Part shown: one piece after another, positions 1-5,423 of the stretch
How the letters are laid out: the number at the start of each line of letters is the position of its first letter
Numbering within the stretch: the stretch's first letter is position 1
Source of the DNA: Acidimicrobiaceae bacterium
Lineage (GTDB): Bacteria; Actinomycetota; Acidimicrobiia; Acidimicrobiales; Palsa-688
Length of the DNA: 6,977 nt
NCBI GenBank assembly: GCA_003158835.1
Contig: PMLI01000063.1
Location: 1 to 6,977 of the forward strand
Direction: 5' to 3'
The notes under the pieces: generated by a model
The model's database searches: none
The model's input: only the letters and a program-made list of their open reading frames with translations
Told to the model about the DNA's origin: nothing
Made by a program: the position numbers and the translations under genes

Positions 1-1572
1 CGTGTCGGTGAAGCTGTAGGTGGTGGCCGAGGTGGCCGAGGTGTTCTCCGGCACCTGGCCTACCAGGCCGTAGGTGGTGGTGCCCGGGTTCTCGCGGTAG
101 ACGTTGTAGCCCCAGAAGCCGGTGCCACCGCTGTAGGAGGCTTCCATCTGCGCCAGGGTCGGCCCCGGGGTACCGTTCGTAGCGGTGCCGTTGGGAGCCT
201 CAGGCCAGGTCAGCGTTGCCGATCCGCCCGCGGCGACGGTGACGCTCTTCGGCAGTGACGGTTCCGACTCCCCGTAGGCGGTGGCGGCCGTGATCTCGTA
301 GCTGTACGAACCGGCCGTGAACGTGCCGCCGGACGGGTTGGCCGTTACGTTCGTGAGCAGCTGCGGCTGCCACACGGTGCACCCGAGGAACTGATGGGAC
401 CAGGTGTGGTTGGTCCAGTTGAAGTGCGCTTGGTTCGTGAGCAGGGCGTTCACGAGACCGGCGTCATTGGGAGAGGCGGCGTTCACCGTCAGCCCGGGGT
501 CCGTGAAGGTCCCACCTGTGTCGGTTACGGAGCCTGTGCACTTCGCTGTGGACGCGTCAAGGGCGGACGGTGCCGTGCAGGCACCTGCGGCGTTGAACAG
601 CATGTTGAGCGTGATGCCGGTCTGCTGCTCCCAGGCGACCACGTAGGCCACGTCGGCCGCGGTCATCTGTACGTCCGGGGGCGTGTCGGCCGGGTTGTTG
701 GCCACGCCTGCCGGGCACGTGTAGTCCGAAGGCTGGGTCGCTCCCGGCGTGCACTGGTACGGCGAGCTCCACTCGTTGTCGGCAATGAAGTTGTCGTCGA
801 TGTCCTGGCCGAAGTAGTTGCGGTACAGGCCCAGATGGGTGCCCTGGGTCACCCAGTTGACGAGGCCCGGCGCCAGCAGGAGCCACTGCAACTGGGAAGA
901 GTTGTAGTTGAAATAGACCGACAGCTCAGCCACCCCGGCCTGTGAGCCAGTGCCCGGGTGCTGGTAGATGCCGGCCAGTGTGTGGCCGGCGCTGTCGGTG
1001 ATGAGCGACGTGTAGGGAGCGCCCGGAGTGATCACCGCCCCATAACCGTAATTCCCGGTGTCGAAGGGGACTGGTCCGGCCAGGGCAGGGAACACGGAGA
1101 GGCCGGCCGTGGTCAAGGTCCCGGAGGTCAGCGCGCCGGCGGTGACGTCGGTGGCACCGAGGGCAGGGTCCGGGAACATGTAGCCGTCGACCTGGTTCAC
1201 GCCGAAGCTCGACTCGTAGGTGCCCAGGGCGCTCAGCTGGCCCGAGGCGAAGTTGTTGGGAGTGACCGCGATCACCACCCCGTTGTAGTAACCCGTCGTG
1301 CCGCTCGACAGCGCCGGCAGGGCCAACGTCTGAGCAGGTGCGGTACCTGCGGCGTTGACTTCTGTGTAAGGAACGCCCTCGGTGGTGAGGGCCGATTCCC
1401 ACGCCAAGGTCGTGGTGTCTGGAGCGGCCTCTCCGATAAGGAGCACCCGCAGGTCAAGCGTGGGTGCCGTGGACGCGGTGGCGGGGGTCGCGGTGGCGAG
1501 CCCTCCGCCCGCCATGGCGAGACAGGCAGTTATGGCCAAAGCGGCCCGGCGGTGGGTGGTGAGGACTTTCAT
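1..1572 (-). CDS. Secreted Agd3-like (CE18-type) polysaccharide deacetylase, C-terminus cut by window edge
   Basis: The minus-strand frame is open from ATG at 1572 through the left edge (524 codons, no stop). A GGAG Shine-Dalgarno at 1578-1581, five bases upstream, supports the start. Residues 1-33 form a signal peptide: MKVLTTHRR, a hydrophobic stretch, then an Ala/Thr-rich cleavage region. ITAC at 14-17 leaves a lipoprotein reading possible but less likely. Residues 40-240 look like an alpha/beta domain, including FASGQLSALGTYESSFGVNQ. An Asp-Asp pair at 259-260 (with D257) and HTWSH at 389-393 match the general-base and metal-binding motifs of NodB-like deacetylases. The 129-residue gap between them, containing four Cys, is longer than in classical NodB proteins and recalls Agd3, the Aspergillus galactosaminogalactan deacetylase. 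Residues ~405-524 resemble a fibronectin-III sandwich (SYEITAATAYGESEPS, GYNVYRE). Inferred role: removing N-acetyl groups from the exopolymer made by the upstream PelF operon. The CDS is firm; the family call rests on motifs, context and recalled resemblance. Confidence 0.8.
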   Translation of the reverse strand, partial: MKVLTTHRRAALAITACLAMAGGGLATATPATASTAPTLDLRVLLIGEAAPDTTTLAWESALTTEGVPYTEVNAAGTAPAQTLALPALSSGTTGYYNGVVIAVTPNNFASGQLSALGTYESSFGVNQVDGYMFPDPALGATDVTAGALTSGTLTTAGLSVFPALAGPVPFDTGNYGYGAVITPGAPYTSLITDSAGHTLAGIYQHPGTGSQAGVAELSVYFNYNSSQLQWLLLAPGLVNWVTQGTHLGLYRNYFGQDIDDNFIADNEWSSPYQCTPGATQPSDYTCPAGVANNPADTPPDVQMTAADVAYVVAWEQQTGITLNMLFNAAGACTAPSALDASTAKCTGSVTDTGGTFTDPGLTVNAASPNDAGLVNALLTNQAHFNWTNHTWSHQFLGCTVWQPQLLTNVTANPSGGTFTAGSYSYEITAATAYGESEPSLPKSVTVAAGGSATLTWPEAPNGTATNGTPGPTLAQMEASYSGGTGFWGYNVYRENPGTTTYGLVGQVPENTSATSATTYSFTDT

Positions 1573-1577
1573 GGGTG

Positions 1578-1581
1578 CTCC
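1578..1581 (-). promoter_or_regulatory. Ribosome binding site of the deacetylase gene
   Basis: GGAG on the minus strand sits five bases before the ATG at 1572. It fixes the start so that the protein begins directly with a signal peptide. It also shows that the gene has its own initiation signal although it follows the membrane-protein gene after 112 bases. Confidence 0.6.
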
Positions 1582-1636
1582 ATTCGGCAGGACAACGTGA
1601 CGTTTGGCTAGGGAACTAGGCAGGCTCGGTGGGCTA

Positions 1637-1652
1637 TCCCCGGCAACGGGGA
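1637..1652 (-). other. Short GC hairpin in the leader of the deacetylase gene
   Basis: TCCCCG and CGGGGA form a perfect 6-bp stem around a 4-base loop, between the stop of the membrane-protein gene (1685) and the deacetylase start (1572). No T-run follows in the minus direction, so it is not a typical intrinsic terminator. It could stabilise or attenuate the message between the two cistrons. A stem this short can arise by chance in GC-rich DNA. Confidence 0.3.
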
Positions 1653-1684
1653 CAGGCACCGGCGGCCTGGTGGAGGGACGGTGG

Positions 1685-3133
1685 CTATGCATGGCAGAAG
1701 GGGTTGACGACAGCACGACGGGCGGTTACGGCCAGCACGGTGGCTGAGACCACGGCGGACACACAGAAGGCGGCGTCGGCGCCCGGGAGCGCCAGGCCGG
1801 CGTGGAGCACTTGGGTCAGCAACGCCCAGGCGCCGAAGGTGACCAGGCCGGCCGCCCAGGCCCACAACACCAGTTCGACCCGGCCACAGGACGAAACCAC
1901 CAGGGCGAGGAAGAAGGCGGCCGCCAGGCAAGCCCCGGCGACCAGCAGGGGTACGGGTACGGACACGCCCCGGGCGTAAGCCAGGGCTTGCACCAAGCCC
2001 GTGAAACCCAGCAGCGCGGCTAGGTAGCAACAAGTGGAGCGGGCCAGTCTCCTGCGTGCCGCCTGGGCAAAACCGGCCAGCGTGTAGCAGCGGAGCAACA
2101 TGACGCGGGCACCGGACCGAAGAGAGCGGAGCTGCCATTCCATTACCCCGAGGGAGAGGATCATCGGGTAGGCCGCCGCCGCCGGCCAGGTACTGGGCCT
2201 GCTCCGGGCCGGTTCCAGCACCATGAAGAGGGCTACGAAGAGCCCGCAGCACACGCCGTGGGCAAAGTAGCGCACTGCCGTCGGGATGTCCGCCCCGCCG
2301 GCCACGGGCAACCGCCACCAGCGACGCGGCAAGTGCCGCACGGCCGCTGCCACGGTCCCGACCACGCTGGCCCCGGCCAGGGCGACGGCGGCGAAGGTGG
2401 GCAGAACGAACGGCTCGTGGGTGATGAAGACCAACGAACCGATGGCACCGGGTATGAGCATGAGTGCTATAAGGCGCTCCTCGGCATGGACCACGAGTTC
2501 CGCCGCGGCCGTCATGAAGGCACAGGCCGCGGCTGCAAACAGGGCGCCGGAGTACCTCCCACCCAGGACAGCGTCGCCCACCAGGCCGAGGCAGGCACAT
2601 GACGCCAGAGCCACCAGCAACGCCCACACGACGGTAGCGTCGGGAGGTTCGCCCCTCGATTGGCGGGAAAAACCGCTGTAGGACACGAGCTGACCGAAAG
2701 CCCAGCCACAGATCAGGGCCAGCGGCAGCGTCCACCATGAGAGCCAGGAACGCAAGGCGATGGCGCCTCCGGCGAACATCAACGTCGGTGTCGCGAACAC
2801 GATCCCCCGACCGAGGTCGACAACGCCGCCGGGACGCCGTTCCCGGACGTTCGTGGCGGGAGCGGGCCGGAACTGGACTGAACGGTAGAGCTGCTGAGCC
2901 AAGCCGAAAACGTCATTGTGCCCAAAGCGGTTCTTGACGACCGCGTTGCTCAGCCCGCACGTCTCCAGGCACGCAGCTATTTCCAGAGGGTCTACAGCGG
3001 CGGTGGCCACCTCGAGCAACAGAGCAGGGACGTCACCGTTGAACGCGGCCAACCCGGCCGGGGCCTCGGAAGCGGGCGATGCCAGATCGAGGGGCGCGGT
3101 GGTCTCGGGCGCAGCCTGTGTCATGGCGGTCAT
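1685..3133 (-). CDS. Polytopic membrane protein translationally coupled to PelF; candidate exopolysaccharide exporter or assembly subunit
   Basis: This 482-residue protein starts at an ATG whose last bases are shared with the PelF stop (ATGA, 3130-3133), with GAGGTG at 3139-3144 as ribosome binding site. Residues 1-105 are soluble: an Ala/Pro-rich start, then a helical patch at ~45-88 (DPLEIAACLETCGLSNAVV, then RFGHNDVFGLAQQLY). From ~107 on I see about 11-12 hydrophobic segments, roughly 107-127, 131-152, 166-190, 194-213, 220-236, 241-264, 287-305, 316-332, 367-385, 393-414, 418-438 and 453-470. Arg-rich loops at 266-275 and 335-367 suggest cytoplasmic sides. Size and position after pelF match PelG, the Pel flippase-like partner (~456 residues). 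However, the GIGFEL-type N-terminus I associate with PelG is absent and replaced by the soluble region. I therefore do not name it. Inferred role: the membrane component that exports or assembles the PelF product. Confidence 0.85.
   Translation of the reverse strand: MTAMTQAAPETTAPLDLASPASEAPAGLAAFNGDVPALLLEVATAAVDPLEIAACLETCGLSNAVVKNRFGHNDVFGLAQQLYRSVQFRPAPATNVRERRPGGVVDLGRGIVFATPTLMFAGGAIALRSWLSWWTLPLALICGWAFGQLVSYSGFSRQSRGEPPDATVVWALLVALASCACLGLVGDAVLGGRYSGALFAAAACAFMTAAAELVVHAEERLIALMLIPGAIGSLVFITHEPFVLPTFAAVALAGASVVGTVAAAVRHLPRRWWRLPVAGGADIPTAVRYFAHGVCCGLFVALFMVLEPARSRPSTWPAAAAYPMILSLGVMEWQLRSLRSGARVMLLRCYTLAGFAQAARRRLARSTCCYLAALLGFTGLVQALAYARGVSVPVPLLVAGACLAAAFFLALVVSSCGRVELVLWAWAAGLVTFGAWALLTQVLHAGLALPGADAAFCVSAVVSATVLAVTARRAVVNPFCHA
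3130..3133 (-). other. ATGA stop/start overlap coupling the pelF-like gene to the membrane-protein gene
   Basis: The TGA of the glycosyltransferase (3132-3130) shares bases with the ATG of the next gene (3133-3131). Such 4-base overlaps usually mean translational coupling within one operon and often link subunits needed in fixed ratio. Confidence 0.85.
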
Positions 3134-4689
3134 GCCAGCACCTCAGGCTCGACCAGGCGCTCGCCGGGCGTTGCCTCGACGAACGGCCCCGAGGATGCCA
3201 GGTGGAAGACCTCTTGTTCGATGGGGATGGCGATGTCCTCGTCGTGCTCGGTGGGCAGGGCGATGTACTTGGCTTGGCTCGGCCCCAACTCCTCGTACAG
3301 CGATCGGTACATCGCAAAGCACCGTTCGGCGGCAAACAGCTGGACCGCCCGGTCCCGCGCCTTTCGAGCGAGCGCCTGTCTCAAGGGCTCGTCGGTCAAC
3401 AGGCGGGCGCAAGCGGCCGCCACCGCTGAGGGGTCCCTCGGCGGCACCAGGATCCCGGCGCTACCCACACCTTCGGCCACACCGCCGACGTCGGTAGCTA
3501 CCACGGGACGCCCCGACGCCATTGCTTCGAGCACCACGTAAGGCAGGCCCTCGGAGATACTGGTCAGCACCAGGACGTGGCCGGCGTGGTAGGCCTTGAC
3601 CGTTGGGCTGATCGGCCCCTCGAATGTCACCGAACCGTCTTGCAAGCCAAGCTCACCAGCCAGCTCGAGGCACCGCCTGAAGTAATCTTCGCCCCCCTCG
3701 GGCGTGGGCCCGAATATCCGCAGCCGGGCCTGCGGCACCGTGGCCCGCACCTCGGCGAAGGCCCGCAGCAACGTCTCGATATCCTTCAGCGGGTCTATAC
3801 GCCCGACGAAGACGAGGGTCGGGACGGCCGGCTCGGTGGCGGCAACTGGGAAGGACTTGAGATCGATCCCGTTGTGCACCGGACGGATCCGCTCCGGAGA
3901 TGTCCCGTTGGCAATTTCCCACAGGCGGTTGTAGCGGCACACAGGCGCCACAATGTCGGCGTATTCGTAGGCCGCCTCGATCAGCAGCTTGAAAAAACGC
4001 AGGACCATGGCGCGTGCCGGTTGCCCGAGGCTGCCAGGCAGGTACGACAGGTAACGCTCACGCAGGTACACGCCGTGCTCCGTCATCAAAAACGGCGTGC
4101 CCCAGGTCCATTTTGCCGCCAACGCCGGCAGCGTCCCCAGGCCGTTGGCCGTTGTGTGGCACAAGTCTGCGCGAGGAGGGGGGACACTAAGAGGACGGAG
4201 GAAATGCTCCAGCTGGACGAGCACCTCGACGGCGTCGCCAACGCTCAGTGGGCCCGGGCTCTGCCCGCCAGTCCGTTCATTGCACCGCGGGGCCATCGCC
4301 ACCAGCATCTCCACCGCATCCTCGGAAGACATAGCGGCACTGAGCTCTCCCGTGCGGGCGAACTCGCTCAGTTCCCGCAAGGACGAGGTAAAACCCTCAC
4401 CGCCGCTCTCGAACGCGAGGCTCCGCAGGAAGAGCTCCAGGACCGGGGCAAAGCGCTTACGCAGTGACGGCCCCACCCGGCGTCGAGGTGTAGGAGCCCA
4501 GAGGGGGACGGTGCCGACTTGAACAACGTTGCCCGGCAGCCCCCAGATATTCTTCTCGGTACCGGTAGCGCTAATCGCGAGTATTTCGAAGCTGTGCTCC
4601 GCCATTTCTCGCAGTAGTTGGTCACACCAGACGCTTACCCCGCCCAAATTATAGGGGTACGTCCCCTCGGTGATAAGGGTGATCTTCAT
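3130..4689 (-). CDS. pelF: PelF-family GT4 glycosyltransferase (exopolysaccharide synthase)
   Basis: This 519-residue cytosolic glycosyltransferase is close in size to Pseudomonas PelF (~507). The N-terminus MKITLITEGTYPYNLGGVSV is the hallmark start of PelF proteins (DUF3492-type N-terminal half, ~1-280), followed by TEHGVYLRERY at 203-213. The C-terminal GT-B half (~290-470) carries FVGRIDPLKD (294-303) and SISEGLPYVVLEAM (377-390), whose E380 and E388 form the GT4 EX7E motif, then ATDVGG. In Pel systems PelF uses a UDP-sugar and works with membrane partners. I set the start at 4689, not at the in-frame ATG at 4869, because the extra 60 residues are Pro/Cys/Arg-rich and precede the conserved family start. 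The ribosome site there is weak (GAGG close to ATG). An acidic tail of ~50 residues (470-519) lies beyond the GT fold. The next gene overlaps by four bases. Family call strong; the sugar cannot be read from sequence. Confidence 0.92.
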   Translation of the reverse strand: MKITLITEGTYPYNLGGVSVWCDQLLREMAEHSFEILAISATGTEKNIWGLPGNVVQVGTVPLWAPTPRRRVGPSLRKRFAPVLELFLRSLAFESGGEGFTSSLRELSEFARTGELSAAMSSEDAVEMLVAMAPRCNERTGGQSPGPLSVGDAVEVLVQLEHFLRPLSVPPPRADLCHTTANGLGTLPALAAKWTWGTPFLMTEHGVYLRERYLSYLPGSLGQPARAMVLRFFKLLIEAAYEYADIVAPVCRYNRLWEIANGTSPERIRPVHNGIDLKSFPVAATEPAVPTLVFVGRIDPLKDIETLLRAFAEVRATVPQARLRIFGPTPEGGEDYFRRCLELAGELGLQDGSVTFEGPISPTVKAYHAGHVLVLTSISEGLPYVVLEAMASGRPVVATDVGGVAEGVGSAGILVPPRDPSAVAAACARLLTDEPLRQALARKARDRAVQLFAAERCFAMYRSLYEELGPSQAKYIALPTEHDEDIAIPIEQEVFHLASSGPFVEATPGERLVEPEVLA

Positions 4690-5037
4690 CGCCTCAGGCC
4701 CCGGCCACGGCACACCACCTGAGCACGCCGGCTTCTCTGTGGCACGTGCACCGACGGCATGGCTGCCACAGAGTGCGGACCTCGGGTCGCGCCGGTCAGG
4801 ACTGGGGCCGTGCCAAAACGCACGACAGTTCGCTCGGTAGTGGTTGACGACAACATGGGCAGGCGGCATTCCCCTGAACTTGCGTTGGTTTTTACAACGA
4901 CTTCGTCACGGACGGTACCAGCGATGCGCGGGGGTCGCCTCCCGCGCCGCGCTGATTTCCTCCGGAGACATCGGCCTGTACCGGCATGACCCCGTTGAGC
5001 GCGAATATGGCTCTGCGTGCTCCCCGTTTTCGGAAAG

Positions 5038-5059
5038 GTAGACCAGAAAATTGATCTAC
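5038..5059 (-). other. 8-bp hairpin in AT-rich patch upstream of pelF
   Basis: Read as minus-strand RNA, GUAGAUCA pairs with UGGUCUAC across a 6-base loop, all eight positions pairing with one G-U wobble. It lies ~350 bases upstream of the pelF start. A pyrimidine-rich CTTTCC follows, without a real U-tract, so terminator function is unproven. It may be a leader structure or protein-binding site for the pelF operon, or a weak terminator for minus-strand transcription from the right. As plus-strand RNA one pair is lost, which favours the minus reading. Confidence 0.35.
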
Positions 5060-5064
5060 GGTTT

Positions 5065-5085
5065 ACCTAACGTAATGTCTTAGGT
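5065..5085. promoter_or_regulatory. Inverted repeat ACCTAA-N9-TTAGGT, possible operator
   Basis: Perfect 6-base arms at 5065-5070 and 5080-5085 with a 9-base spacer lie in an unusually AT-rich patch. The 15-base centre-to-centre spacing is compatible with a dimeric DNA-binding protein on one face of the helix. On the plus strand, TTGATC (5051-5056) and TAATGT (5073-5078) with a 16-base spacer form a weak sigma-70-like pair, and the repeat overlaps its -10. The site could therefore control the degraded plus-strand gene, or act as an upstream element for pelF. The arms are not in IdeR/DtxR-box order. Confidence 0.35.
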
Positions 5086-5309
5086 TATGCGTCCGTTGCT
5101 TCAGGCGAGTGAAGGCCACACCACCCAAAGCGGTCTATTGTGTTGCCGATTTCTCAGATCCTGGGCCTACGGAGCCCCTGGCCTACCCGGGAACGCCGAG
5201 GCCCGGGCCGTTCGGGACGCGTCTTTGGGTGGGCCCCAGAACTCTTCGCGGGCCGTCCCCTATGGGCTCCCGGCCCCCGATTTCCAAACCGCCCCGGCGG
5301 CCATCTCTG

Positions 5310-5420
5310 CGAAGCATTTGGTCGACCGGCTTCACGGTCGTCGGGGAAGCTTCCGATGCCGGGGAGGCCATCGAGGTGGTGCGTTCGACCCGGCCTCGAA
5401 CACGGGATCGAATGACGTGA
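5310..5420 (+). pseudogene. Response-regulator receiver-domain fragment (NarL/LuxR-type remnant)
   Basis: The plus-strand frame reads SLRSIWSTGFTVVGEASDA followed by GEAIEVVRSTRP (about 5304-5396). This closely resembles the alpha1-beta2-alpha2 stretch of NarL-type receivers, where a GF-VVGEA-D--EA sequence is typical. The N-terminal beta1 strand with its acidic pair is missing: upstream residues in the same frame (from GTG 5109) are Pro/Arg-rich low-complexity sequence. The frame stops at 5418-5420, just before where the phosphoacceptor Asp strand should begin, so no DNA-binding domain follows. The stop lies three bases from the convergent stop of the acyl-CoA synthetase gene. It is read as a decayed, internally truncated gene. 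The match is only ~30 residues, so chance or a shuffled domain piece is not excluded. Confidence 0.5.
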
Positions 5421-5423
5421 CGC

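Larger units (their letters stand above)
4690..5423. other. 734-base region without a convincing intact gene
   Basis: This stretch lies between the pelF-like gene and the acyl-CoA synthetase. It holds a response-regulator-like fragment near the right end, two inverted repeats in an AT-rich patch (about 5025-5090), a small hairpin CGTTG/CAACG at 4883-4899, and a weak minus-strand small reading frame. The pelF promoter must lie here unless the operon is read from the acyl-CoA synthetase gene, but no clear -35/-10 pair is visible on the minus strand. No tRNA, repeat array or insertion-sequence end was recognised. Confidence 0.6.

Noticed and set aside
394..945. Long plus-strand open frame opposite the deacetylase gene
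   Set aside because: It is the antisense shadow of a GC-rich gene. The product is a Gly/Val/Arg-rich string with no domain, and the minus-strand frame is continuous with signal peptide and motifs.
958..1611. Second long plus-strand open frame opposite the deacetylase N-terminal region
   Set aside because: Low-complexity Gly/Arg-rich product lying antisense to a well-supported gene; no ribosome site or recognisable motif.
1637..1652. Intrinsic terminator after the membrane-protein gene
   Set aside because: The 6-bp stem is real but no T-run follows on the minus strand, so the operon probably continues into the deacetylase gene.
2918..3541. Plus-strand open frames spanning the pelF/membrane-protein junction
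   Set aside because: They run antisense across two strongly supported, overlapping genes and translate to Arg/Pro/Ser-rich sequence without motifs.
4690..4869. In-frame 60-residue N-terminal extension of the PelF reading frame from ATG 4869
   Set aside because: The extension is Pro/Cys/Arg-rich and does not look like a folded protein, while the family's conserved N-terminus MKITLITEGTYP starts exactly at 4689.
4759..5041. Plus-strand open frames in the intergenic region
   Set aside because: Arg-rich products with no recognisable domain and no good ribosome binding site.
5065..5085. IdeR/DtxR iron box
   Set aside because: The iron box has TTAGGT on the left and ACCTAA on the right. Here the arms are in the opposite order with a 9-base spacer.
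5345..5354. Palindrome GGAAGCTTCC as a terminator or binding site
   Set aside because: It coincides with the Gly-Glu-Ala-Ser codons of the receiver-like fragment and is explained by coding remnant.
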